DNA of 64,000 nucleotides from DASYKT01 sp035995185 (GTDB lineage: Bacteria > Acidobacteriota > Blastocatellia > Pyrinomonadales > Pyrinomonadaceae): contig DASYKT010000032.1 in the NCBI GenBank assembly GCA_035995185.1, positions 1 to 64,000 on the forward strand, given 5' to 3'. Position 1 is the first letter of the stretch; the number at the start of each line of letters is the position of its first letter. This document shows, piece by piece, positions 8,667 to 16,966 of the stretch. The position numbers were made by a program, and so were the translations under genes. Under the pieces are notes generated by a model. The model saw nothing but the letters and a program-made list of their open reading frames with translations. It was not told the DNA's origin and did not search any database.

Positions 8667-11600
8667 ATGAAAAAGAATAGAGTAGGCAACAGCTTCTCAG
8701 GGCTTTCCGCCGTGGTCAGATATGTCTCGCGGAATATGGGCCTGGTGTTATTTTTTATTGCTTTGGGCTCAACGGTCACGGCGCTGAGCGGCATATTTAC
8801 ACCGTTTAGGACGGTAACCTCAGCGCAGTCGCGAACCGCGGCCGACATCAGAGGCAATATCAAAGATCTGCAGCAGGCCGGCGATCAGAAGATCTCGCCC
8901 GAAGGCCAGCGGCAGATCGCGGCCCTGATGGAAGAAAAAGAATCGCGTACGCCTGCTCAGAGGAAGATCGACTCGAATATTCTTTTTGAGATCAAGAAAC
9001 AGCGCGGACAGGAGATCGCCCGCGGCATCCCGACGCTGGAAACGGGAATCGACGTAAGCGACAGCGGACGGGTGGGCCTCGATATCACTGCCAACGTGAA
9101 TAGCAGATTGATCGCCCGGCTCAAGGAGATCGGTTCCATTGTCCTGGATACGCTTCCGGCTTACCGCAGCATCTATGCCAGGGTTCCGCTGAGCGGGATC
9201 GAGGATTTGGCAGCGCGCAGTGACGTCATTTTTATAATGCCCCATTCCGAGGCCCAGTTGTCGAAACCAAAATACGACGCGGCCAATGACATATCCCAGG
9301 GTTTTTGGAACAAGACCTATACGCCGAGTTTTCTGAATCGATCTTTCCAGGCGCCGCAGCGTGACTCTTTTGAGAAGCGGGCAGAAAGGGTGCGGGAGTT
9401 TATCAAGTCGAAACTTGCGGACATTCACCCTGAAGTCGGCAGCCAACAGTCACAGGGAGATTCCACTCACCAGGCAAATACTTACAGAAGCGCGATCGGC
9501 CCGGATGGCAGCGGCGTCAAGATCGGTATTATTTCGGATGGCACCACGGCGCTGTCGTCTTCCCAGGCGCTGGGAGACCTGGGCGTGGTAAATATTTTGC
9601 CGGGACAGATCGGCGTTTGTCCGACCAGCACCTGTAACGAAGGTACGGCAATGCTTGAGATCGTTCACGATCTGGCGCCGGGAGCGGACCTTTATTTTGC
9701 CACCGCGAATGCAACCATCTCGCGTTTTGCGCAAAACGTGCGTGATCTGCGAGCGGCCGGATGCGACATCATCATCGATGACGTTTTTTATTTTGTCGAA
9801 ACCCCGTTTCAGGACGGGCAAGCGCCGTCCGTGGTTTCCAACACCAACGGCGGCGTCGTGGCCCAGGCGGTAAAAGATGTGACTGCCGCCGGCGCGATGT
9901 ATTTTACCTCCGCCGGTAACCAGGGAAATCTCGATGATAATACCGCCAGCTGTTACCAGGGAGATTGGACTGACGGCGGCCCGCTGGCTTTGGCGGTTGG
10001 CGGCAACGTCCATGATTTCGATGCCGGGGCCGGTGTCGTTCAGAGCGACCTGGTACAGGTAGGATCGGGCAATGCGATCGATCTTTACTGGGCGGACCCG
10101 CTCGGCGGTTCGGCCAATGACTATGATCTTTACGTATTTAATAATGCTTTGACGGCCGTGGTCGCGTCTTCCACTAACATTCAAAGCGGTACGCAGGACC
10201 CGTTCGAACAAACAGGGGGAAGCACGACGAATAACCGCGTGGTGGTACTTAAGAAGACCGCCGCCGCAGCAAGATTCTTTCATGTAACCATCAACGCCAA
10301 CGGCACGGGAAGACTGGGCACCGCGACCAACGGCACTACTAAGGGCCATAGTATTCCGGTTGACGCCTACGGTGTTTCGGCCACGCCGGCCGCCGCGCCC
10401 GGGCCGTTTCCCGCGGCACATAGCGCCGCCAATGTGAGCGAGACCTTTACCTCTGACGGACCGCGCCGGATATTTTTCCTGGAAGACGGCACGGCCATTA
10501 CGCCGGGCAATTTTTCTTCGACCGGCGGGCTTTTGCGGCAAAAACCGGACATCACCGCGGCCGACCGCGTTTCCGTTACCGGTGTCGGTGGATTTCCGAC
10601 GACATTTTCGGGCACCTCGGCAGCGGCCCCGCACGCGGGCGCGATCGCGGCGCTGCTCAAGTCAGGTTTGCCTTCGCCGACGAATGCGCAGATCCGCACG
10701 GCTTTGATCAGTACGGCGATCGATATCGAAACCGCTGGTGTGGATAGAAATACCGGCGCGGGTATCGTGATGCCGCAATTGGCCGCCGCGGCGCTGGGGA
10801 TAACTACACAGGCGCATATCGCAAAAAATTCTCATACGGTAACGGAAGTTGCGAGTTTTAGCGACTCCGACGGACGCCTGGAGAAAAGTGAGCGGGGAAG
10901 TTTACTTATTTCGAGTTTGACCAATGTCGGTGCGGCTACTGCCACCGGCGTTACCGCCACTCTGACGAGCACCACGCCGGGTATCGGTATTGTTACATCC
11001 GGGCCTCTTCCATACGCAAACATGGCGGCCGCCGGAGGCACGGCCAGTAACGCCACGCCTTATATCTTCTTTTTAGGCTCGGCCTATGTCTGCAGTTCGC
11101 CGATCGATTTTGTGCTGACCGTGAATTTTACGGATTCGACAGCAAAGTCGCAGGTCATCACATTCAGATACGATCCGTCGACGACGATAATTACTTCGGC
11201 CGGGATCAACAACGCGCCGACGGCAGGGCCGTACACGACTGCGTCCGGGACGCAGACGAACCGTGTCAACCGTGACACCGTCAGTTCAACCTGCGGAAAT
11301 CCAAAAGCGGCGTTTCCGGGAGCGGTAGCGGCGACCAACCCGCGATATCACGCTTACACTTTCACGGCCACTAACACCGGCTGTGTCAGTGTGGTCTATA
11401 CGGCGAATTCGACCTCTAACACGAATGCGCTTTTCCCGACCGCCTATGTCGGAGCGTTCAATCCGGCCAATATAGCGACAAATTACGCGGCCGACGCAGG
11501 CTCGCAAGTCGCTCTCAACCCGTTCCTGGGATTCTCTTTCAATGTAACCGCCGGCCAGAGTTTTACGATCGTGCTGGCCGAAGTTACCCCGAACGGCGCT

Positions 11601-11924
11601 GACAACATCGCTTATACGCTGACCGTGAGCGGTACGCCGGTCGAGATCTGTAACTTCGCGGGGCCGACGGCGGCTTCGGTATCGGTAGGCGGGCGAGTGC
11701 TGACTGCCGGCGGTATGCCGATCAGGCAGGCGACGGTCACTCTGCAGGATTCGACCGGCATCCCGAGATACGCGGTTACCGGATCGCTGGGCTATTACCT
11801 CTTTGAGGATGTGCCGGTCGGTAACTATGTGATAGGCGTCAGCAGTAAGCGCTACAGCATTCCGGCGAGAGTGCTTTCGGTGCTCGCTGCCGTGGACGAT
11901 GCGGACCTGATCGCGGAACCATAA
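8667..11924 (+). CDS. Secreted subtilisin-like peptidase (S8) with C-terminal regulatory-like domain
   Basis: The product is 1085 aa. An N-terminal hydrophobic segment (MGLVLFFIALGSTVTALSG, about 29-47) is a signal or anchor. The peptidase domain holds Asp about 291 (KIGIISDG), the oxyanion Asn in TSAGNQG and Ser about 651 in SGTSAAAPHAG. Where subtilases carry HGT, this protein has NEGTAM, with Glu about 325, giving an Asp-Glu-Ser set that recalls sedolisins. C-terminal beta domains follow (CARDB-like and a PPC-like region), then a last domain of about 75 residues (VGGRVLTAGGMPIRQATVTL ... GYYLFEDVPVG). That last domain recurs in the proteins at 47216 and 56639. A terminator at 11951 ends the unit. 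Extracellular protein degradation is the likely role. Confidence 0.88.
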   Translation: MKKNRVGNSFSGLSAVVRYVSRNMGLVLFFIALGSTVTALSGIFTPFRTVTSAQSRTAADIRGNIKDLQQAGDQKISPEGQRQIAALMEEKESRTPAQRKIDSNILFEIKKQRGQEIARGIPTLETGIDVSDSGRVGLDITANVNSRLIARLKEIGSIVLDTLPAYRSIYARVPLSGIEDLAARSDVIFIMPHSEAQLSKPKYDAANDISQGFWNKTYTPSFLNRSFQAPQRDSFEKRAERVREFIKSKLADIHPEVGSQQSQGDSTHQANTYRSAIGPDGSGVKIGIISDGTTALSSSQALGDLGVVNILPGQIGVCPTSTCNEGTAMLEIVHDLAPGADLYFATANATISRFAQNVRDLRAAGCDIIIDDVFYFVETPFQDGQAPSVVSNTNGGVVAQAVKDVTAAGAMYFTSAGNQGNLDDNTASCYQGDWTDGGPLALAVGGNVHDFDAGAGVVQSDLVQVGSGNAIDLYWADPLGGSANDYDLYVFNNALTAVVASSTNIQSGTQDPFEQTGGSTTNNRVVVLKKTAAAARFFHVTINANGTGRLGTATNGTTKGHSIPVDAYGVSATPAAAPGPFPAAHSAANVSETFTSDGPRRIFFLEDGTAITPGNFSSTGGLLRQKPDITAADRVSVTGVGGFPTTFSGTSAAAPHAGAIAALLKSGLPSPTNAQIRTALISTAIDIETAGVDRNTGAGIVMPQLAAAALGITTQAHIAKNSHTVTEVASFSDSDGRLEKSERGSLLISSLTNVGAATATGVTATLTSTTPGIGIVTSGPLPYANMAAAGGTASNATPYIFFLGSAYVCSSPIDFVLTVNFTDSTAKSQVITFRYDPSTTIITSAGINNAPTAGPYTTASGTQTNRVNRDTVSSTCGNPKAAFPGAVAATNPRYHAYTFTATNTGCVSVVYTANSTSNTNALFPTAYVGAFNPANIATNYAADAGSQVALNPFLGFSFNVTAGQSFTIVLAEVTPNGADNIAYTLTVSGTPVEICNFAGPTAASVSVGGRVLTAGGMPIRQATVTLQDSTGIPRYAVTGSLGYYLFEDVPVGNYVIGVSSKRYSIPARVLSVLAAVDDADLIAEP

Positions 11925-11950
11925 ACACAAGTCATACGACTTTAGACGAA

Positions 11951-11984
11951 AGCCGGTGCGGAACATTCCGGCCGGCTTTTTTTA
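11951..11984 (+). terminator. Rho-independent terminator after the subtilase gene
   Basis: The stem AGCCGG/CCGGCT contains an inner CGG/CCG pair and is followed at once by a T-run, 27 bases after the subtilase stop codon. Confidence 0.8.
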
Positions 11985-12073
11985 TTTTAGATTTGCGATT
12001 TTGGATTTTGGATTTGTTAGCGTCGTTTCGTGGTTCCTCTTTATCTTTTATAGCGCTCGGTTCTGACAGATGG

Positions 12074-13537
12074 TTATTTAAACTCCACCGGCGGTATTTT
12101 CTCCAGGCAGGATGTATCCGGTTTTGACGGGTCGCGAAGAAAGCTCGCGGCCACCCTGACGGCGCAGGGATTGCCGAAAAGCACGCCATGGCTGGTGCTT
12201 TTTACTTCGTAAGAATGGCTGTTAGGAAACCATGAAGCAACCAGCCGGTTCCACTGTATCGGCGTATTCGGATCGTATTCACCCGAGAGAAGTAGCGCTG
12301 GAATGTCGCTTTTCACGGGCTCGTTTTCAACTCCCGAGGCGGCCGGCACGTTCCACACCTTGCATATTCCGGGCATCGCGCCCATTATCGAAAACCCTTT
12401 TAGGGCGGGGTATTTGACCGATTGCCGGGCGATCGTCCGGTAATTCTGAAAAGGCATTTCTTCACGGCACCAGACAGAGTAGCGCATTCCCCACGCGTAG
12501 CCTCCCTGATTAAGTTTTGCTTCCGCGTAAGGCGCAAGAGATCCGAAATTGCCTTTCGCTGCTTCGGTAATGATATTCGGCACGCGGTAGATGAGATCGG
12601 TATCGCTTAGGTCGTCATATATTCCTTCGACGATATCATTGCCGGAGAGTTTTATCGGATAAGTCTTGCCGTCTTTGCTTACATTTAATACGACCGCTTT
12701 TTTATTGGCGGTCTTTAAGAGGGCATAAAACTCTTCTTTAAGTTTTGGATATTTCGCCGCGCATTTTTCATCTGCCTTACAGCGCGCGAATAAAAGCTCG
12801 ATGGAATTGACCAGGTTATCTACACCGACTTCGTTCCAGTTGACGGTCGGCGGCAGCACTGAATCGAGAATAACGCTGCGGACGCTCGTGCCGTATTCGC
12901 GAATGTAATTGAGCATCACCCGCGCGCTATATGAGACGCCGTAAAGATTCCATTTTTCTATTCCGAGAGTTTTTCTCAGGTCTTCGAAGTCGGCGGCGTT
13001 GGCGGCGCTGTCGTAGGCGGAAAGGTCATGGCCGTCACCCGTCAATCTGTCGCGGCACACCTTAGCGGCTTTGACCTGTTCGGCCAGGAATTTTTTGCCC
13101 GCAAGATTTTGCTGGCTGCTTTTCAGATTTGCGGCGTCTACTTCGGGGCAGTTCAGGTTGGGCTCCGCAAATCCGGTTCCTCTTTGACCGAAAATAATGA
13201 AATCGCGGTCGCGCGTGTAGGGCGCCAGACGCGCCGCCCCGTTAACTCTCATCATCGTGCCGCCGCCGGGCCCGCCGGCAGTGTAAAAGACCGGGTCGGC
13301 GGCCGGATGCTCGGAAGTGCTTTTTATGATGATCACCGGCAGGCGCAGCGTTTTCGAATTTGTTTTGCGGCGATCTTCCGGCACCAATAACCTTCCGCAT
13401 TCGGCTTTTATTCCATGAGGCACGGGAACAACGCAGCCGCCGGGCTCGAAACGGGGCAGGGTAGTGTCCTGGGCGGTTATATTTACAGAACCAAATAGAC
13501 AAAAAATGAAGACGGATAAAAAGGAAGTTAATTTCAT
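12074..13537 (-). CDS. Secreted alpha/beta hydrolase, TAP-like peptidase
   Basis: The product is 487 aa with a signal peptide (MKLTSFLSVFIFCLFGSVNITA). It shows the layout of the SlpD/TAP group: oxyanion motif GGPGGGT near residue 88, nucleophile Ser about 202 in YGVSYSA, catalytic Asp in LSGEYDPNTP and His in TSHGVLFG, and the C-terminal TAP-like cap (NPCAVRVAASFL). These enzymes remove short peptides or cleave esters outside the cell. The ATG at 13537 has a GGGGG(A) ribosome site. It is divergent from the TrmB-like regulator, whose operator lies about 50-75 bases away, so shared control is possible. Confidence 0.85.
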   Translation of the reverse strand: MKLTSFLSVFIFCLFGSVNITAQDTTLPRFEPGGCVVPVPHGIKAECGRLLVPEDRRKTNSKTLRLPVIIIKSTSEHPAADPVFYTAGGPGGGTMMRVNGAARLAPYTRDRDFIIFGQRGTGFAEPNLNCPEVDAANLKSSQQNLAGKKFLAEQVKAAKVCRDRLTGDGHDLSAYDSAANAADFEDLRKTLGIEKWNLYGVSYSARVMLNYIREYGTSVRSVILDSVLPPTVNWNEVGVDNLVNSIELLFARCKADEKCAAKYPKLKEEFYALLKTANKKAVVLNVSKDGKTYPIKLSGNDIVEGIYDDLSDTDLIYRVPNIITEAAKGNFGSLAPYAEAKLNQGGYAWGMRYSVWCREEMPFQNYRTIARQSVKYPALKGFSIMGAMPGICKVWNVPAASGVENEPVKSDIPALLLSGEYDPNTPIQWNRLVASWFPNSHSYEVKSTSHGVLFGNPCAVRVAASFLRDPSKPDTSCLEKIPPVEFK

Positions 13538-13576
13538 TGCATCCCCCGGTTACTGGCGTTTACCAGTTAAAAATGG

Positions 13577-13613
13577 TTGAATTTTTAATAGTAGTAGCGT
13601 ATACTACTACTAT
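13577..13613 (+). promoter_or_regulatory. Promoter with palindromic operator upstream of the TrmB-like regulator
   Basis: A -35 TTGAAT (13577-13582) and a -10 TATACT (13600-13605) are spaced by 17 bases. A perfect 10-bp inverted repeat, ATAGTAGTAG (13588-13597) and CTACTACTAT (13604-13613), covers the spacer, the -10 box and the expected start point. A bound dimer would block RNA polymerase. The regulator ATG follows at 13624, so autorepression is the simplest reading. Confidence 0.7.
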
Positions 13614-13623
13614 TGTCAAGAAA

Positions 13624-14484
13624 ATGTCGATCAAGAGCCTAAATCCGCTGACAGAATTGGGATTCACCGAATTGGAATCCACGGTTTATCTTTATTTGGT
13701 GGAAAATTCGCCCGCCACGCCCTACCGGGTGGCAAAAGCGATCGGCAAGCCAGTGGCAAATACCTATAAGGCGGTCGAGGACCTGCGTCAAAAAGGGGCG
13801 GTTTTGGTGGATGAAACCCACAATCGTCTCTGCCAGGCGATCCCGACGGCGGAGCTTCTGGGTAAACTAAAAGAGGCCTACCTGGCGCGGCATGAAGCGG
13901 CCACCGAAATTCTTTCAAAATTAAAGCCTTCCGGGGACCGGGAAAAGATATTCACCCTCACGAGCGCCGACCAGGTTTTAGATATCTGCAAAAAGCTGCT
14001 GGAAAACGCTGAGAGCGTGATACTTGCCGATGCTTTTCCCGGGGTGGTCGATATTTTACGGCCCTGGTTAAAAGCCGCGGCCGCGCGGGGCGTCACGACA
14101 GTGCTGCAGACCTACGGCCCGGCGGAGATCGAGGGCGTAGAGGTCGTGCCCTACCAGGCGGCCGAACTTTCGCTGCGGCGCTGGCCGGGACAATGGCTGA
14201 TCGTGGTGGTCGACGGCGCGGAATACCTGTTTGCGTATCTAAACGATGACGCGACGGTCGCGCACCAGGCGATCTGGTGCGGCAGCGCATTTCTGGCCCT
14301 GCCGCAGCACAGCAATCTCGCCATCGCCTTTCGCGCCGCCCTGCTGGAACAGCTTGTTAAGGACAGCGCCCCGCTGTCCGAAATGCAGCAGGCGCTAAGA
14401 AGGACCGAACGCTGGCTGGTATTGGGCACGCGCGGTTATAACGAACTCGCCGCAAAGTTTTCCTATCGTCAGATAAATAAATAA
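13624..14484 (+). CDS. TrmB-family transcriptional regulator
   Basis: The product is 286 aa. The N-terminal winged helix (LTELGFTELESTVYLYLVEN ... TPYRVAKAIGKPVANTYKAVEDLRQKG, about 8-65) is the TrmB/sugar-type HTH. A short coiled helix follows, then a C-terminal ligand-sensing domain of about 170 residues. I chose ATG 13624 because the promoter and operator end at 13613; a longer frame reaching 13537 would put codons inside the promoter. It lies 230 bases before the aminomuconic semialdehyde dehydrogenase gene in the same direction and could regulate it, but I see no copy of its operator there. The ligand is unknown. Confidence 0.82.
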   Translation: MSIKSLNPLTELGFTELESTVYLYLVENSPATPYRVAKAIGKPVANTYKAVEDLRQKGAVLVDETHNRLCQAIPTAELLGKLKEAYLARHEAATEILSKLKPSGDREKIFTLTSADQVLDICKKLLENAESVILADAFPGVVDILRPWLKAAAARGVTTVLQTYGPAEIEGVEVVPYQAAELSLRRWPGQWLIVVVDGAEYLFAYLNDDATVAHQAIWCGSAFLALPQHSNLAIAFRAALLEQLVKDSAPLSEMQQALRRTERWLVLGTRGYNELAAKFSYRQINK

Positions 14485-14550
14485 ATTCCTTTTGCGGCTT
14501 AGCCGCGTTTATCATAAGCTGAACATAACGCGCTTTTTGCCATTCGATAA

Positions 14551-14645
14551 TTTTCGTGTGTTTAGTGTGATTCGTGGTTAATATCCCGCTCACTGTTAGC
14601 GACAACGTTAAGACAGTAACCACGAAATAGACGAAACGCACTAAA
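14551..14645. repeat. Inverted-repeat element, GTTTAGTGTGATTCGTGG family
   Basis: A left arm at about 14551-14580 and a right arm at about 14616-14645 are near reverse complements (TTCGTGTGTTTAGTG against CACTAAA and CACGAAA blocks). Relatives lie at 41721, 48175 and 52438. It sits between the regulator and the dehydrogenase gene. Confidence 0.65.
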
Positions 14646-14713
14646 GGCTGCCCGCCGGCCTTAGCTTTTAATACTCTCCCAAAACAATGTAATATTACTT
14701 CACAGTTTCAGCG

Positions 14714-16177
14714 ATGCTAAAAATAGAAAATTATATCGGCGGACAACTTGCGGCTCCGGTTTCGGGAAGTTATCTCGACAATTACGAACCTGCGACGGGG
14801 CAAGTCTATTCGCTGATCCCCGATTCGGGCGCGGCGGACGTCGAACGGGCGGTCAAAGCAGCCACAGGGGCCTTTCCCGCCTGGGCGAAAACTCCGCCGG
14901 AAGAAAGATTCGAGATATTGATGCGCCTGGTCACGCTGATCGAGCGCGACCTGGACAAACTCGCCGAAGCCGAAAGCATCGACAACGGAAAACCTCTTTC
15001 GCTGGCAAAAGTAATGGATATTCCGCGGGCCGCCAGCAATTTCCGTTTCTATGCCACGGCCGCGATGCATTTTGCCTCTGAATCGCACGAAACCGCGCTT
15101 TCCGATGGCGGAAGGGCGATAAATTACACGCTGCGAAAACCACTGGGCGTGGTGGGGTGTATCTCGCCTTGGAATCTGCCGCTCTATCTTTTTACCTGGA
15201 AGATCGCGCCGGCGATCGCGGCGGGAAATTGTGTGGTCGCGAAGCCTTCGGAAATAACGCCGATGACGGCGTATCTTCTTTCGCAACTGGCGATCGAAGC
15301 GGGATTGCCGGACGGGGTTTTAAACATCGTCCACGGCACGGGCCCGAATGTCGGCGCGGCGATCGTTGCGCATCCCGGTATCAAGGCAATTTCCTTTACC
15401 GGCGGCACCAAAACAGGCGAGGAGATCGCCCGCACGGCCGCGCCTAAATTCAAAAAACTCTCGCTCGAGCTGGGCGGCAAAAATCCGAATATTATTTTTG
15501 CGGATTGTAACTACGAAGAAATGCTGTCGACCACGGTGCGTTCTTCTTTTGCCAACCAGGGACAGATCTGTCTTTGCGGGTCGCGCGTGTTTGTCGAAAG
15601 ATCGATCTATGAAAAATTCAAGACGGATTTTGTCGAGCGCGTTTCAAAACTAAAACTTGGTGACCCTTTGGCGGAAGGCAGCGATCTGGGCGCGGTCGTT
15701 TCACAGCCGCATATGGAAAAAATTCTTTCCTACATAGAATTGGCGAAAGAAGAAGGCGGACGCGTTCTGACGGGCGGAAACCGGGTGAAGCCTGAAGGCC
15801 GCTGCGCCGAAGGTTGGTTTATCGAACCGACCGTGATCGAAGGATTGACTCACGATTGCCGCACGAACCAGGAAGAAATATTCGGGCCAGTGGTCACGCT
15901 GACGCCGTTTGAAACCGAAGACGAAGTGCTTGCGTATGCAAACAGCGTTCGTTACGGTTTGTCCGCTACGCTGTGGACGGAAAATCTTTCGCGCGCGCAT
16001 AGAGTGGCGGAAAAACTTGAGTCGGGCATCGTCTGGATAAACTGCTGGCTTCTGCGCGATCTGCGCACGCCTTTTGGTGGCGTGAAAGATTCCGGTATGG
16101 GCCGCGAAGGGGGCTTTGAAGCACTCAAGTTTTTTACCGAAGAGAAGAATGTTTGTATAAAGATCGGGGATCAGTAG
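14714..16177 (+). CDS. 2-aminomuconic 6-semialdehyde dehydrogenase (ALDH superfamily)
   Basis: The product is 487 aa, full length for NAD-dependent aldehyde dehydrogenases. The general base Glu about 252 lies in LELGGKNP, the catalytic Cys about 286 in NQGQICLC, and the cofactor motif FTGGTKTG is present. The C-terminal signature NCWLLRDLRTPFGGVKDSG matches the ALDH8A1/hydroxymuconic-aminomuconic semialdehyde group rather than betaine-aldehyde enzymes. It should oxidise 2-aminomuconate semialdehyde to 2-aminomuconate, after the decarboxylase at 30132 and before the RidA-type deaminase at 20607. It is followed at once by inverted REP elements. The substrate is inferred from signature and context. 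Confidence 0.85.
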   Translation: MLKIENYIGGQLAAPVSGSYLDNYEPATGQVYSLIPDSGAADVERAVKAATGAFPAWAKTPPEERFEILMRLVTLIERDLDKLAEAESIDNGKPLSLAKVMDIPRAASNFRFYATAAMHFASESHETALSDGGRAINYTLRKPLGVVGCISPWNLPLYLFTWKIAPAIAAGNCVVAKPSEITPMTAYLLSQLAIEAGLPDGVLNIVHGTGPNVGAAIVAHPGIKAISFTGGTKTGEEIARTAAPKFKKLSLELGGKNPNIIFADCNYEEMLSTTVRSSFANQGQICLCGSRVFVERSIYEKFKTDFVERVSKLKLGDPLAEGSDLGAVVSQPHMEKILSYIELAKEEGGRVLTGGNRVKPEGRCAEGWFIEPTVIEGLTHDCRTNQEEIFGPVVTLTPFETEDEVLAYANSVRYGLSATLWTENLSRAHRVAEKLESGIVWINCWLLRDLRTPFGGVKDSGMGREGGFEALKFFTEEKNVCIKIGDQ

Positions 16178-16240
16178 TCAGCAGCGTCGGCGTTAGCCGA
16201 TGCGTGAATTCTTGTCAGTAGCGTTTGCGTAAGCAAATGC
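16178..16240. repeat. Two inverted REP palindromes upstream of the RAYT gene
   Basis: Two copies lie in the orientation opposite to the array downstream of the RAYT. The first (about 16178-16208) has the stem GTCGGC/GCCGAT. The second (about 16214-16245) keeps the flanks GTCAGTAGCG and ATGCG but has the stem TTTGC/GCAAA. Both arms changed together, which points to selection on the hairpin rather than on the sequence. Confidence 0.8.
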
Positions 16241-16253
16241 GTAAAAAACTTAT

Positions 16254-16763
16254 ATGTGGAACGATACGGATATCCCACTCTCGTATCTGATAACTTTTCG
16301 CTGTTATGGCACCTGGCTGCCTGGAGACGAGCGAGGTTCGATAGATCGATATAATAACAGGTATGGTGATCCATACCGCACTCCGAATGAGAGCTTGCGA
16401 GAGTTTAATGCGCGAGAATTGAAGCACGAGCCGGTATTTTTAGATTGTGCCGCGCGCAAAACGGTAGAACTGGCAATCTATGAAGTTTGTGAGTATCGAA
16501 ATTGGTCTTTGTTAGCATCAAATGTCAGGACGAATCATGCGCACGCGGTTGTCTCGATCGGTAATGATAGTGGAAGTAAAGCTCTCAATAGCCTTAAAGC
16601 TTACGCTACACGTAAAATGCGCGAAAATGGTTGTTGGAAACATGAACATACTCCTTGGGCCAGCCGCGGCAGCAAGAGAAAATTATGGAACGAACGGAGT
16701 ATAGAATTGGCCATCGATTATGTATTGAACGGGCAGGGAGATGAATTGCCGGATTTTGATTGA
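16254..16763 (+). CDS. REP-associated tyrosine transposase (RAYT, Y1/HUH family)
   Basis: The product is 169 aa, the length of single-domain Y1 transposases. It opens with LITFRCYGTWLPGDERGSID, typical of RAYTs. It has the HUH metal motif as HAH in RTNHAHAVV (about residues 97-99) and a likely catalytic Tyr in LKAYATRKMRE (about 117). The conserved C-terminal helix is KLWNERSIELAIDYVLNGQG. It should nick and rejoin single-stranded DNA at REP hairpins. Inverted REPs lie directly upstream and a REP array starts 5 bases after the stop. Its ribosome binding site is poor, as expected for a weakly expressed transposase. All key residues are present, so it may be active. Confidence 0.88.
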   Translation: MWNDTDIPLSYLITFRCYGTWLPGDERGSIDRYNNRYGDPYRTPNESLREFNARELKHEPVFLDCAARKTVELAIYEVCEYRNWSLLASNVRTNHAHAVVSIGNDSGSKALNSLKAYATRKMRENGCWKHEHTPWASRGSKRKLWNERSIELAIDYVLNGQGDELPDFD

Positions 16764-16768
16764 TTTTA

Positions 16769-16938
16769 CGCATCGGCTAACGCCGACGCTACTGACAGAT
16801 CACGCATCGGCTAATGCCGACGCTACCGATAGATCGCGCATCGGCTAACGCTGACGCTACCGACAGATCACGCATCGGCTAATGCTGACGCTACCGACGG
16901 ATCGCGCATCGGCTAATGCTGACGCTACTGACAGAGCA
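16769..16938 (+). repeat. Five tandem 34-bp REP units
   Basis: Five units of exactly 34 bases start at 16769, 16803, 16837, 16871 and 16905. Each contains CGCATCGGCTAA(C/T)GC, then (C/T)GACGCTAC(C/T)GA. The stem is GCATCGGC paired with GC(C/T)GACGC, with TAA(C/T) mostly in the loop. Variation is almost only C/T. The array ends 28 bases before the pepT-like start codon, so it lies in that gene's upstream region. Confidence 0.92.
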
Positions 16939-16966
16939 AAATGCATCTTTAATATTAAGGAGTTTT

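Larger units (their letters stand above)
16178..16938 (+). mobile_element. RAYT/REP unit (REPtron-like)
   Basis: The unit comprises inverted REP palindromes upstream (16178-16240), a Y1-transposase-like RAYT gene (16254-16763) and five tandem 34-bp REP units downstream (16769-16938). Flanking inverted REPs are the classical arrangement of RAYT loci. Related palindromes at 337-402, 491-525, 20464-20580 and 46778-46882 suggest that the system has dispersed copies around the genome. Confidence 0.8.

Noticed and set aside
9450..10634. A 394-codon minus-strand frame
   Set aside because: It is fully inside the subtilase gene on the opposite strand and is Arg/Gly-rich without any domain, as shadow frames in this composition are.
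16769..16938. CRISPR array
   Set aside because: The five 34-bp units are directly adjacent with no spacers and contain palindromes typical of REP. There are no cas genes.
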